A stretch of 64,000 nt of DNA from Lytechinus pictus (Eukaryota > Echinodermata > Echinoidea > Temnopleuroida > Toxopneustidae). The translations under genes and the position numbers were made by a program. Positions 11,097 through 23,305 of the stretch are shown here, in pieces. Below the pieces are notes generated by a model that ran no database searches, was not told where the DNA came from, and was given only the letters and a program-made list of their open reading frames with translations. Location: positions 21,247,501-21,311,500 of the forward strand of contig NC_087262.1 in NCBI RefSeq assembly GCF_037042905.1, written 5' to 3'. The stretch's first letter is position 1. Each line of letters starts with the position of its first letter.

Positions 11097-13555
11097 GGTG
11101 TGCGTATCACATTATTATGATATGTTGATATGAAGAACAAGACATGCAAAATGAAATGAGATACATAATAAAGTTAAAGCCATTAGCAATAACAAGTTGT
11201 TGTATAAGAATTGTAATTTAGAACATAAAGGAGAGTGAATTTAATGTCAATATCAGAATTTATGATTAATTTAAATGAATTGTAATTACTCATACGCGTT
11301 ACTTACCATATATTTTCAGTGTAATTCTTGAGGAGACTGATGGGGAACGACTGCCCCTCCGAAGTAATATTGCAATTGGTTACTAGTTTTTTTTTAAGGG
11401 ATCAGATTAGCTTATCCGATCTCAGGCCAAACACGTCCATGCTGGAGATGAGATCCGACCTCTTAATATCCGTCAACTCCTTCAGACTTCTGAACAATCA
11501 CCCAAAACAACTAGAAGGGCTTAAGAAGCCGTCAAAAAGCTCACCACGGTGTGTACCGCACCACCAAATCCGAGTAAATATTACTGAGGCAATGTTCCTG
11601 GCAAGATCGGTGAAATCAATTTGTTAACAGGACTGCGACCTATTCCAAAAGGTGTTTTACAAATGAGTAAAAAAGAACTGGGTTAATCCAGAAATGGGCC
11701 GTCACATTTCACAAGTTGTATAACAGTTCCCTGGTCTGGACCAATTGGTAATCGAAACCCTTGACGAGACGTCGCTTGGCACTCCTTCCAAACCCGACTT
11801 TGGGTCCCTACTATCAGCTGTAAAGAAATACTCAACGCAAACAGCAGGTCCAACCTGTTTCGCCGCTTTCATTATGGGGAAACTTAACTTTTTTTATTGT
11901 TATCCTCAAACTTTTTCCTTCAGTGAAGCGAGACGGCTGGCTAACAATTCACTGTTTGCATGCATTGGGATATGAATACAAGCAATGCTTGGCTTTATGT
12001 GTGTTTACCGAATGCTGGTAAAAAGTGGGTAGGAGAGAGAGAAATGATTAAAGGAGAGAAAAATGGAGCTGTCACCAAACAATGCCCAACCCACTCAATT
12101 TTAATCGAGCACAAAAGAAAATTGTTTGACGACACCTAATTTTCATATTGCCTTAGCTTCTTGCATTTTTTATCATCCCCCCCTTCCTCTCTCTCTCTCT
12201 CTCTCTCTCCCTCTCTTGGTTTTCCTACCACTCCCTTTCTCTTTTCTCCCTCTGCATAATCTATGATTGTAATCATTAATTACATTTATTATTTCCCATT
12301 AAAATAACGATGGCATATAAAAATACCCCAAGAATCTCCTTACAAAATAAGACTACATATTCTTTAGGACAAGCGTTTCCTGAAATTTACGTTTTAATTT
12401 TTGTTTATTTCAAAGAATATCATGATGGTGATTTCCATTTTAAATCTGAAACTGCTATAAAAAAAATGAAAAGTCTGTCTAGAATCTGTCTCCGGATCTC
12501 TTCTTCCACACGTTTGATCAGTGCATCAGATTATTACATGAAGTTAAATTTTCATCGTCGTCAATGACAAACTCTAGGCGTATATTTTTCCCAGCCCCCC
12601 AAATACTTATACATTTTCTTGAATATAAATAAAGATGTTTTTATTATTGCTAGTAATGCTCAAATTGAAAGAGTCCTCCGATTATTACGTCATAGAACAG
12701 ACAAAATGTATAATTAATGGTCATCTCTCTATAAAAAGAAAACAAAAAGAATCTGTACTTCTAATCCTCAATCGAAATGAATCCAAACTCTCTCTTTCGT
12801 GTGTTTGTAACTTCTATTCAAACTTAGTCTATATTTGGGTTAACTTTCCACTTCAGATTTCTTCAGAAGAGATGGCCGATTTTAGAAAAGGGACGGACAC
12901 CTCTCCTTAGAGCTGACGTGTTATGTTTATTAAAAGTCAGAGAGTCATCGGTGTTAAAGAAAACACTTGACGTCAACTTGGTAGACAATGCATCCAATGG
13001 AAGCGTCTTTTCATTTCTAATTGGGCGTAGGATCCAATAATATGTCTCCGACACCTTAACATAATGGGATCGATTAACCCTCCAAATGTCAATGCTCGAT
13101 TTCCCCGTTGCTTAAGTAATGAAAGGGTTTATAGCGGGAAGGGCGTGGGTTAAAGAAGGAGTACAGGATCTTGGAATGGGGGAGAAAACGAAAGATGTTA
13201 GAGAGTTGACAAATGGTCCCGTGCAATAGGTCCAAAACAAATAATAGAAAGACACCGACTGACATGAATATTGAATCATATTTCAATCACAAAGGAGTTT
13301 GCTAGAAATGTAGTTATTTTATTACAAACGCATCTAGCCAGTAAAAGTGGCTGATTATGCTGTTTATGCTAGATAATTATGATGTGATGTACAATGTTGC
13401 ATTAAAAAATAGGGTTAACGATTCTAAACTCTTATTGGGCTTAAAAGATACTCCACATGTATATATCTTGAGAGTTGAGGCGCGATTCATGCAATACTTG
13501 TAATTGTGATGTATGATACAGTAACAAAAAAAAGTTAAGAAAGAAAGTAAGTAAG
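11097..13555. other. Unassigned region with a GC-richer non-repetitive patch
   Basis: About 11330-11960 is less AT-rich than its surroundings, free of simple repeats, and carries plus-strand open frames at 11328-11627 and 11745-11975 with no recognisable domain. A 63-codon minus frame at 12863-13054 is likewise unassigned. A CT tract lies at 12185-12217. Confidence 0.35.
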
Positions 13556-13665
13556 ATAGTAATAAAGTAAGAAAGAAACAAAAGAAAGAAAGAAAGGGAG
13601 AGTGAAAGAAAGAAAGAAAGAAAGAAAGAAGGAAAGAAAGAAAGAAAAAGAAAGGATGAAGAAAG
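13556..13665. repeat. GAAA microsatellite
   Basis: Runs of GAAAGAAAG with AAGT variants at the left. Confidence 0.9.
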
Positions 13666-14019
13666 TAAAAGTGTGTAAATAGACCTACGTTTTACGCAAC
13701 ATGGGAATTCAGTATAAAATGTAATGCAGAATAAGGTTTACTTGATTGCGTTGGTATATAGTAGCGTACAGTTTTATGAAAAAGAGAGACAGAATTCTAT
13801 CAAATATGACAAAGTATTTAGGCAAAATATCACAATTTCAATACTTTACATTTACTCTTTATTAACGTATATGTTTTTTTAAATAACCATCCATTTAAAG
13901 TGCTGCTGCACAATTGAAAAAAAAAAAATCTTTATGATGACCTTATTCAACAGTAAAGTAAGAGGGCGATATTGCCCTTTATTGATTCCAGTACAATGGT
14001 CGCAGTAGCAGCCAAAAAA

Positions 14020-14600
14020 AAGTAAGTATGTAGATTGGTCGGTAAGAAAGAAATAGCTTAAGCCGGTAAAAAAAATTAAAGGAGGTTAGGAGAAAAGAAA
14101 GAAATGAAGTAAGGAGGTAAGTAAGAAGTTAAAGGTAAGTAAATGAATAAAGTAAGTAAGTTATTACATAAGTAAGTGGTAGGTAAGTAGGTTTGTAGAT
14201 AAGAAAGAAAGAATTCAATTAATTAAGGAGGTAAGAAAAGTACGGAGATAAGGAGAAAATCTAGATATGTAAGGAGGTATAATAAGTATAAATAGGTGAA
14301 TAATTATGTATGTAAGTAGGATGGTTTATATGTAACAAACGATATAAGAAAGAGGCAAATTAATTAAGGAGGTAAGAAAAATTTAAGGGTGAAAGAAAGA
14401 AAGGGAGTAAGGAGGTAAGTAAGAAAACAGCAGGTAAGTTAGTAGGTTAGCAAGTAAGTTGGATAAAAAGCGAATAAGAAATGGATTAAGGATGTGAGGG
14501 AACAAAGTAAGTAAGGATATCTAGAAACAAAGAAAGGAATGAGGTAATAGGTAAAGTTAAGTAAATAAATGAGTAAGTAAGTAAGTAACTTGTAGAAAAG
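14020..14600. repeat. GTAAGTAA-rich degenerate minisatellite
   Basis: Dense GTAAG, GGAGGTAAG and AAGAAAGAAAG motifs, irregularly spaced. Every GTAAGT resembles a consensus splice donor, but no exon is recognised next to it. Confidence 0.75.
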
Positions 14601-16490
14601 GAGAATAGACCGAATAAAAAAAATTGAGCATGTCACATTCGATTTTTCTCCTAACTCTCTCCCTCTCTCTCTCTTAATTCCCCTCTCTCCCTTTCCTTTC
14701 CATATCTCGAATCATCCATTATACCTTCTCTTCCCATCGTTTCTCTTCACCCGTCAATATTCCATTCTCCTTTCTACCCAGTCTCCATCTCAACATCCCA
14801 CTCTCTTTCTTTCCCCTCATCACATTGTAAATTAACGTAACAATATTGAAGTATAATATTATGATATTAACAATATTGCATGTTTAAAAAAATCCATAAA
14901 ATCAAATGCTCGTAATAATAATTGGCACAAGAGCGCCCTCACAATAAATTTTGCCAAGGTGAGAAAAAAGGTAAATATGTATACCAGTTATTATGTCAGC
15001 GTCGATTGCACATGACCGAGTTCAGGGTCTTATACGTCGTTTTCCCCAACAGAACAAAAGATAAAGGGAAGCGCTTCAAACACTTCGCACAATCAGTCAA
15101 ACATCTACACATTTTGGGGGAGTAATATCACTTATAAAAATTGTACATTCATTGTCGTTGCACAATTTAAGATCTACCATTGTTATATGAATATGAAAAA
15201 TAACATTCAACCACTCTTGTCCAGTCTCTTAATAAGCCTGAAAATGCGATTTATTTCAACTATGTCAGATAGAACGATCGCCTCAATATATTTCATAACA
15301 ATATAACTTTCTAAAAATAATATATACATAGTATAATAGCGTAACTGTTCTACAATGTTAATGAGCAGCAATGCCAAGTCGCCCCATGATTTCACTTATC
15401 TTAGTGAGATCGAAAAAGACTGATCCTTAATAAAATAATGGAGATTCGACAAGACAAAGGGGTGACGAATAAGCAGCGAAAATAGCGGGACCTTATCGCT
15501 AGTGTAATTTTACGGCAAAATTGCATTAGACTGATTTAATAGGGGGGGGGGGGTGATTAATAGATATTTAACTTTTACTTTATTTTTCATTATCAGTAAA
15601 AAAAAAATTTTACCCAGGATCCGAATTTGGTAAATAATCGCTTTATGGACAGAGGTCTAATATTGGCAAACAATGCTTCCACTTTCTAAAATGAAATAAT
15701 TATCCTCCAATTAACATTAATATTATCTGGCCCTTGTATTTTACCCAACTTACTTTAAAATTCCTGGAATAGATCTAAATATCCTTAATCATTGGTTGTG
15801 CCGGGGTTGTTTTGATGAACTGTAGGAGATTTTAGTGTCATAGAATAACGATAAGCCTTTAATTATTGTTGCATCACAGTCTAAATTAACAGCTTTTAAA
15901 TCATTTGTGAGTAAAAAAATGCAGTCATTAAGTTACTTATTTAGAGTTTGTGTAGGCCCATATTTTGGTCAGTCTGTAGACGTCATTAATATAGAATACA
16001 TTATACACGTACATAATAAAAGACCTGCAAATCTGTCAACTATTGGAAATAACCTTGAAAACCTACAACCTTATTCAAATCTCCTGAAAATAAGCAGAAG
16101 TGGCCGCACTGGAGACAAATGCACATGCCCAAATTTATCCTGAGCCTACCATAATAATAATATTACTATAATAAACTATTTTCTTCATCGTTTTTCGTGC
16201 ACAATTTATTTCTGCATTTTAAGAGTTTTTAATGAGTTTGTTATACAAAATATAATCTATATGCATGATAAAAAACCTTAAGTATTCAAGGCAACAGCCC
16301 AATGAATCATGTTCAATATATTCAAAATTTTCATGAGTATTTAAGTTGCCTAATTCTGACTATCGATATTTTGTTGTCTTTGGACTTTATTAATTCCCCG
16401 TCTAGATCTTTCACGAAGATCTCCCTCGGTCTTCGAGGAATTACTTCTTTTTATTTGAAATGTCACTTTCCTATAATGGCTAAGTCCGAT
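14601..16490. other. Spacer, no gene recognised
   Basis: CT-rich patch at 14640-14820, a 12-bp G run near 15542, otherwise AT-rich DNA without supported frames. Confidence 0.45.
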
Positions 16491-16978
16491 TAAGAACAAC
16501 TTATGTCCCTCTATTAACATCTCTCTATAATTGGCAAGTGCTAAAGACAGCAAAAGATTGTTATTAATTATGAAGGTACTCAAGCGATCAATGTATAAGT
16601 TGAGAAGAGTTCCGCGGTAGAGCATTTGTAACAGTTTACCTGGAAAGTCATAGTTTCGAATCAAAGTCGAAACGCTATTTTGGCACATGCAGAGCCTTTC
16701 ACCTGTACGCTTTGTCGTCTGTCAAATTTCAGATTAAGAACAACTTATGTCCCTCTATCAACATCTCTCTATAATTGGCAAGTGCTAAAGACAGCAAAAG
16801 AGTGTTATTAATTATGAAGGTACTCAAGCGATCAATGCATAAGTTGAGAAGAGTTCCGTGGTAGAGCATTTGTAACAGTTTACCTGGAAAGTCATAGTTT
16901 CGAATCAAAGTCGATACGCTGTTTTGGCACATGCAGAGCCTTTCACCTGTACGCTTTGTCGTCTGTCAAATTTCAGAT
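16491..16978. repeat. Direct tandem duplication, two 244-bp units
   Basis: 16491-16734 and 16735-16978 are near-identical (few substitutions). Each unit contains a tRNA-like stretch (GCGGTAGAGCA then AGTTTCGAATCA), suggesting a decayed tRNA-derived SINE within a longer unit. The same minus-strand frame appears in both units and is not a gene. Confidence 0.9.
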
Positions 16979-17468
16979 TTGACAACTTTCCTATATAGAT
17001 TCTGATTGGCTGAGACGCTATGGTTTATGATTGTTACTAAACTATGGTAACTGTAGGATCGGACAGACCTTGTTGGCTAAAACATCCGACGAGTCGTTTT
17101 TAATTGACATGCATGCTTCCCCGATCTTTAATTCCTGATAATTTCATTTCAGCTTAAAACGGATCAATTTCGATATAAGCCATGACTGCAGTCTCGAGTC
17201 AGACCATTTTGATGTGATTGTTAACATTCTTTACTTCGATCATCTTCTTTCATTTTCCATTCTGATCCCGACACTCGGATTCAAACATCATCAATATTAT
17301 CAGATTCCTGTTCCAGGGATATAATGTTGTAAAATCAACATGGCTCCCAATCGCAGAGTCCGAATCCCGATTCTTGGTATTAAATTCGGGATATATCGCC
17401 TTCAGATGCATGTTCCATTGTTTTACGGGATTGTCAGCTTTGTTCGTCTCTGTTGACATGATTTTTAT

Positions 17469-17562
17469 TCAAACTCCCGACATATTTTCAAGTCTTAAAT
17501 TCCTACTTTCGGAGATCCCGTGTCGCTGCTGTACTGGTGGAGGAGCCGTCTCCACTTTGTAC
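17469..17562 (-). CDS. Membrane-protein candidate, cytoplasmic-tail exon and stop
   Basis: Follows a long TTTCTTTC-rich tract ending in AATGAAAG. In the phase set by the transmembrane exon it reads YKVETAPPPVQQRHGISESR and NLRLENMSGV, then TGA. AATAAA overlaps the stop, too close to act as the poly(A) signal for this end, so the 3' end is unknown. Two alternative frames give other short tails if different splice sites are used. Confidence 0.42.
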
Positions 17563-20548
17563 CTTTCATTCCAAAAAAGAAAGAAAAAAGAAAGAAAAAT
17601 GAAAAATAAAATAAAAAGTATCATAGTTTAAGTTGTGTTTAGTCTCTAACAAAATATTTGGAAGTAGGCCTACTATGATGCAATAGATGCAAATTGATGT
17701 TCACAGCAAAGATCCGTAAAAAAGGGATTTGGAACATGGTAAGTTTGCGGGGAACAGTGACGACATTGCAAATATATATGGAGCGGATCCAATGTGACGT
17801 TGGCTCTCCCCTGTACATTATTGTAAACAAAAAAAATACAATGGGTCGTTTTACAACCCATGCAGCGAATGCTGTTTTTATATGTTGGGTACAATTTCTA
17901 TTTACCCCCCCCCCCCCCCGCCATAAGAAGGGGAAAGCAATTAAGAGTATATCCTATAAGTCTCTTCACGTTTCTTTTTTTTTTTCTTTTTTTTTTGGGG
18001 GGGGGCAGTTATCACTTATAATTGATTTGTAACCATGCCCTTGTATTCCGTCTTCTTTGGTTTCTAATGAGTGTAATGTGTATATAAAAAACAAAAATAT
18101 TTGAATGAATTTGGAATCAAAATGTAATAGGGATACACAAAAGGAATAAAACATGACAGACTTTTCAATTAGTGTTAACTAAAACCTTCTTAAGTTACAT
18201 TTATATCCCTTTGTTGCCTTCTTTACTTACATCACCTTGAAGATAATGATAAATAGAATAATGAAGATGATTGCAGCAATGACAGATAGAGCGATGATTA
18301 ATCCATCCGAAACTATGGGTAAAGAAATGAGACAAAATGTGAAAAGCAGGGGCGGTGGAACCGGGGGGGGGGCAAAATCAAGAAATCTGCCCTGTTTCAA
18401 AATGAAATACCCTTCTTTGAAGTAGAAATAATACATTTTAGGTTAGAAAGTCACACATTTTTGGCTCGCTCTTCGCGCTTGCATCAATTAATGTTTAGTA
18501 AGGTTCTCATCCTGTTCATGATTACAAGCATTGTTAGAATGTCCAGTGTTCAGATTGGAATATCACGAATTTAGGGCTCGCGTTTCGTTCTCGCATCAGT
18601 TACTGTTCTGTAAGACAGTAAGGTACTCATTCTGTTCCTGGTTTGAAAAAAAAAATGCTTTTAAAGGAAAAAGCCTTTTTTGTTCAAAATGAAAGGGGCC
18701 CTTTTTCATAATGAAATACCATTTACGAAGTAAAACATAATACATTTTAGGTTAGAAAATCACAAAATTTGTGGCTCGCGCTTCGCGCTCTCGCATCAAT
18801 CATTGTTTATTTAGGTACTCATTCTGCTCCTGGTTTCAAAAATACATAGAATGACCAGTTTTCAGGTTGGAATATCACAAATTTTAAGGTCACGTTTCGC
18901 GCTCGCATTATTCAATTGGTGAGATATATATCCTATTCATGAGTCACTAAATTCCGTCTTTAAGAGGTTACTTTTCTGGTCAGAGTATAAAAAAGATTAA
19001 TGTCTTATTACATATGAAATGTCTAAAGTTTGAGCTCGCGTTTCGCGCTTGCAACATCTCGCAAGGATGCCCTTTTAACAGATATTAGCGCTATAATAGG
19101 CCAAAAGCGGGTTTTACAACCTCAGATTTGAATTTTTTTCAAAACCGCTCGCTCGCAAATGAGCCTTACTACATATCTTTTCAATAAGAAATCACTTCAA
19201 AATGGCTTTGCTCAACTTAATTACTACAAAATACACATTTAATTCTCGCAGATGATAATCTCATGGTGAAAAATTCCGTTTGCACTAAAATGCCCACTTT
19301 GACATATAAGTGCCCTTTTTGGCTTTGCCCCCCAAACGAAAATACGCCCCTGTGTGAAATAAAAATCATTATGTTCATTCATGCGATGTTGATGTATTTA
19401 ATTTATTTTATTGGTCATATATTATTTTGAAATAACTAACCGATACTCTATTAGAAAATTAATTCGACTCCAAATTTGAACAGGAATATAACGGAACATT
19501 TAATAAGCAAAATGAGGGGCAAAATGTTTTTATTACGTTGGTAATATCCACCTAACAAGGTGGATATGTGCGCAATATAAATATCCTATATTATTATTAT
19601 TATTATTATTATTATTAAAATGGCTGTAACTATAATCAATTGGGAAATTGTAACTAACATGTTGGTCAAACTAGATTTACCAAACGCCAAATCAAGTGTT
19701 GATCTGGTTGAAATTGTCTTTTTTTTAAAAACATTTTGTCACCGCTATTTATGTTGGCCTACAATAATTTCTACTGTCTTCAGAAAGCAAAAAAAATATA
19801 TTAATGTGACTTGGCAATAAATAAGGTATATTGTTGCAATATCAAATACATATTTTCAAAATCAAAGAGGAGCATGATACTTACAATATAGGTATGGTGG
19901 AGTGTCGATTTGACTATCCGATGAAACTATTAGGATACCAAAAAAGCACAACAATAATCATCAAGATTTCAACTTTCTTGAAAATGACATTATGTAAGAA
20001 ATTTTAGGAAAAATTGTTCTACTTTTGTCATTTTTGTGAAAGTGTTAGAAAATGGTTGTAAATGTTTAATGAATAAACATGCAATTTAAAGTGAATTTCT
20101 TTCTTCTATTATTTTGATATAAATAGGTAAATGACCTGAGTGTATGTGATTATTCTTTCAATTAACCGACTTAATTCTTTCAAGTAATCAAATTAAATCT
20201 TTTTATTCCTCTTTCCTATTGATATAAATAACTAAATTCAAAATTATGGAAAAGGTATTAATAAAATGAATGAATGTGAATTTTCTATTAAATTAACCAA
20301 GTTAGATTTGTATTTTCACGGTCTATGTCACAATGACGTCAGGACTCTGCTTATTGTCATATCGATAACTGGATGCTTAAAGAAAATGACTTTAACAGAT
20401 TTTATCCGATGCTAAATGTGACAATACCGCCATTTTTATCAAGATTATTCTCACCGTTGTTATCCTCTGTTTGTCCATAGCATGTAGGTATTATCAGTAT
20501 GCCTGTTATCAGGGGAACCATCTCTACAAGTTTGTTGGCATACATCAT
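17469..20548 (-). CDS. Candidate small single-pass membrane protein, 4 exons, 103 aa, function unknown
   Basis: Minus-strand exons in transcript order: 20548-20455, 19926-19885, 18312-18231, 17562-17469. Junctions: CATTCAG|ATG, AACG|GTGAGA; CCTAATAG|TTTC, TATT|GTAAGT; ACCCATAG|TTTC, GTGAT|GTAAGT; AATGAAAG|GTAC, stop TGA. Phases 1, 1 and 2 match throughout. Predicted product: hydrophobic leader at residues 10-25 (MVPLITGILIIPTCYG), ectodomain about 26-49 with one sequon (N31-V-S), transmembrane helix 50-70 (LIIALSVIAAIIFIILFIII), cytoplasmic tail 71-103 with TAPPPVQQR and a C-terminal SGV, which fits a class I PDZ ligand. I recognise no family. Exon 1 begins with its ATG directly after an acceptor, so a 5' UTR exon must lie upstream. 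The combination of leader, sequon and helix in one spliced frame is unlikely by chance, but no transcript evidence is available here. Confidence 0.5.
18231..18312 (-). CDS. Membrane-protein candidate, transmembrane exon
   Basis: 82 nt, phase 1 in, phase 2 out. Codes SDGLIIALSVIAAIIFIILF and then IIIFKV: one uninterrupted helix followed by a positive residue, as expected for type I topology. Acceptor TTTCTTTACCCATAG is strong. The donor used is the consensus GTAAGT at 18230; a weaker GTGATG five bases upstream would shift the tail frame. A hAT element ends 34 bp upstream of this exon. Confidence 0.5.
18347..19352. mobile_element. Non-autonomous hAT-like element with GCTCGCGCTTCGCGC repeats
   Basis: Left end CAGGGGCGGT, right end ACGCCCCTG. 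Near-identical 8-bp flanks TGTGAAAA (18338-18345) and TGTGAAAT (19353-19360). The interior repeats a TTCGCGCTCGCAT-type motif about every 120-150 bp, as in 2561-3621. Inserted in the intron just upstream of the transmembrane exon of the minus-strand candidate. Confidence 0.75.
19885..19926 (-). CDS. Membrane-protein candidate, 42-nt ectodomain microexon
   Basis: Phase 1 in and phase 1 out, 42 nt, so skipping would keep the frame. Codes V-SSDSQIDTPPYLY, completing the N-V-S sequon begun by the previous exon. Acceptor with a GCTTTTTTGG tract, consensus donor GTAAGT. Confidence 0.42.
20455..20548 (-). CDS. Membrane-protein candidate, signal-peptide exon
   Basis: 94 nt, 31 codons plus 1 nt. Polypyrimidine acceptor (a long T run, then CTTCTGTCCATTCAG) directly before ATGATG. 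Codes VEMVPLITGILIIPTCYGQT and EDNN. Donor GGTGAGA. Confidence 0.5.
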
Positions 20549-20599
20549 CTGAATGGACAGAAGAAAAAAAAAATTGACTTTATGAAACGTAAAAGAGGT

Positions 20600-23284
20600 T
20601 AGATTTTCATAATAGGCCAACAAAAAAGGAAGAGGTACATCGTGGCGTATGTGGCAAAATATCTTTTTAAAAAGTCGCGAACGAGCGAAAAATGTTTATC
20701 TATTATCAGATGAATATCCAATTTGGGGGTAATTTTTGACGTGATATTCAGAAAATTAAGGTACATTTTACCTTTTTTAATTTTCTCCTTATTTTCATGG
20801 TCGTATACTTTTGGGGAGGGGGCAAGTGCCCCCAGAACTCCAGTGGTCTCAGTTGTTATTATTGATGGTGTACATAAAGTTGTAGAGAAGGAGTCAAAGT
20901 GAATGGCGATAAGAAACAATATTGATTTGATTGTGAAAAGGAGGATTCAGAAAATAATACGAAGGAGGATCATGATTTAAATGCTGAAAATGAAAATGAA
21001 TAAAATGATACTCATGATTGTTATATAAATAAGTAACAAACCATAAAAAAAAACCCTCATGAGTCCGTTGCAGAAAAGGTTACAATCAAACGTAACTCTA
21101 AAAATCAATCGCGATTTGTTTTTCAACCAATCAGATGCACACATTTGGGACTTACGTTTGATTTTCCGGTTCCATTACATTTGCTTCGGTGACAATTGCT
21201 CCGCTGTAATGTAAATTCCACACGCTAATGGAATGACCAACTTCAACTCTGGATTTAAAACTATACCTAGCCCCTAACATAAAGCCCAAATGCAGCCCTA
21301 ACCCTATAATTATCTTAGACGAAATAAAGCCCAGAACAATTGTCGCCAGAGCAAATGTCGTGTCTATCCGAGGAGCTTTGTTTGAAGCTCCTTGGTCTAT
21401 CCAAGAAATACAACTCCTTTTTCCTGGGTGCATTGTTGTAGAGTAGACGATATGAAAACACTCCTTTGTACGAACAATTGAGGTCCTTCAAATTTATCAC
21501 GTTCGTGGAGAAGTCGTGAAGAAGATGTGAAAAAATACACCCTTTTCGCTCATTATTTTCCCTATTTTCAGTAGAATTAAAGAGAACCAAACGAACACTG
21601 CATGTATAGTGATTTAACTGTGTAGGAAGTGGAGGAAAATTTGAACACGTTTGACATAGCCTAGCTTACTATAGATTAATTAAACTATTAATGATAAGGT
21701 TATGATTGTTTTTTTTTGTTTAATCGCCATTAATTAGAATTCATAATGCATATCTGACAATTTACATTCAGATACCCTTTAATTCATTAGATTGAAATAG
21801 ATTGCGATTAGGGACCAATCCAAAGCTGTTTTGAAGTTTTCATTCTAATAGATTTGGAACTCAATATTATTCGATTGAAACTTTCGATCAAATTTTGGAT
21901 TGGTCTCTAACCACAATCTATTAGATTAACTTTCAATCTAAAGAATAAACAGTAGGATTCATTTACTTTGCTTACTTTTGTTTATAAATTCGACAAGAAT
22001 CAGATAAGAAATATATAAAGCCTTAGGGTATATCATTTTCTACTTAAAGTACACCTTAATTATATATTTCTTTTTAAATAGGCTTATAGCTCTGAACGTC
22101 CTCGGAAAAGAGGCTGACTATCAATTACCTGTTAGAAAGTGAGCATACATTGTGAAGGTCTAGGTTGTCAAACAGACACACAGAGTTACGTAACAAAAGT
22201 CAAAGTTGTATTCTTCGATTTGGAATGACAAATATTTACAGGTAGGTTGACAAACGCATAGGTAATGAGTTCTGGAAAGTAATGTTTCTTTCATTTTAAC
22301 GCTTACAATCGGCAATGAAGGTCCTGTGATCTATATTAATTCATTCTTCACTGGATTGTTAATTCATATATTCCAATCATTAATTTTGTAGATAATATCG
22401 AATCATGAGCATTTACTTGTAGTTCCAAATGGGCCTTTTAGCACTGTCGTAAAGATGGGAGGCATGGGGGACATGGCCCACCAAACAGTTTCTCGACCAA
22501 GAAAAAAAAAGAGAATAAGAAGGAAAAGGAAAGGTAAAAGAGTGAAATACGATACCTTTCTCTAGGCTGCTGTGTATTAACGTCAAAATCTATTCCGAAA
22601 TTAGATTTTTATGTTAAAAAGACCGGGGAGGGGGTGGGGGAGACCAGCAGCACCCACCCCCCCCCCCCCCCATTTGAGGGATTCATGTATTAAAGACTCG
22701 CTCAATCCAAACGTCTCTATAATACATTTCCCCCCTCCTTTTGTTTTTCTTTGCTACTTGAAAAATCATAGGGATTGCCGCCCCTGCCCCTCTGTAGCGC
22801 CAATCCCCCATCTTCCACTATCGTAAAAAACCAAAATAGCCTCCCATAGTACACACCTTTTAAATGTGATGGACCCCCAATTTATATACCGAAATGAAAA
22901 CAACTGTTATTCGTGACTAGATCACCAATAGATAAACAAACAATAAATGCGTGTGAGAATGCTACAATGAATCATACCACAATAATCAACACCATAAAAT
23001 ATTTTCTATCGTAACAATGACGATCTCACACAGGGTGATATGGGAATTTTATTAATATTTGTTTTCCCAGGATGCACGAAGCATTGAATACTAAGTGTTA
23101 ATTCAAAATAGGATTTGCATTATATATCACGTCAGATACAGGTTTCCAACTCACTGTAAAATTTTAGATCCACCAAGACTAGTATTCCTCAAACTTTTTG
23201 ACAAAATCAAGCACTTTTCAGTTCATTTCAAATGTGGATTATAGTATATTTAGAGTATAATAGATTAATAGTAATGACTCTTAC
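20600..23284. other. Intron or spacer upstream of the membrane-protein candidate, repeat remnants
   Basis: 20650-20840 contains a GCGAACGAGCGAAAAAT segment typical of the hAT-like repeats. 21170-21390 resembles an element also present at 59743-60190 (shared GGTGACAATTGCTCCG). 21770-21940 contains ATTCTAATAGATT-type inverted repeats. 22620-22790 has CCCC-rich and GCCGCCCCTG ends of another hAT-like copy. No exon recognised. Confidence 0.45.
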
Positions 23285-23305
23285 CATTTGAAATCCTGAC
23301 ATCAT
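23285..23305 (-). CDS. Possible upstream start exon of the membrane-protein candidate
   Basis: On the minus strand ATGATGTCAGGATTTCAAATG is followed by a good GTAAGA donor in phase 0, which would join the signal-peptide exon in frame and add MMSGFQM. An in-frame TAG sits just upstream of this ATG. If used, the product is 110 residues. The evidence is only a donor, an ATG and the phase. Confidence 0.22.

Noticed and set aside
16350..16932. Near-identical minus frames in two places
   Set aside because: Produced by the 244-bp tandem duplication, which itself looks non-coding.
17250..17459. 69-codon minus frame beginning MSTETNKADNPVKQ, just after the stop of the membrane-protein candidate
   Set aside because: No splice route joins it in frame to the exons upstream; more likely 3' untranslated sequence.
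21152..21433. 93-codon minus frame with a donor-like GTAAGT after it
   Set aside because: Lies in a dispersed repeat also found at 59743-60190, so coding is unlikely.
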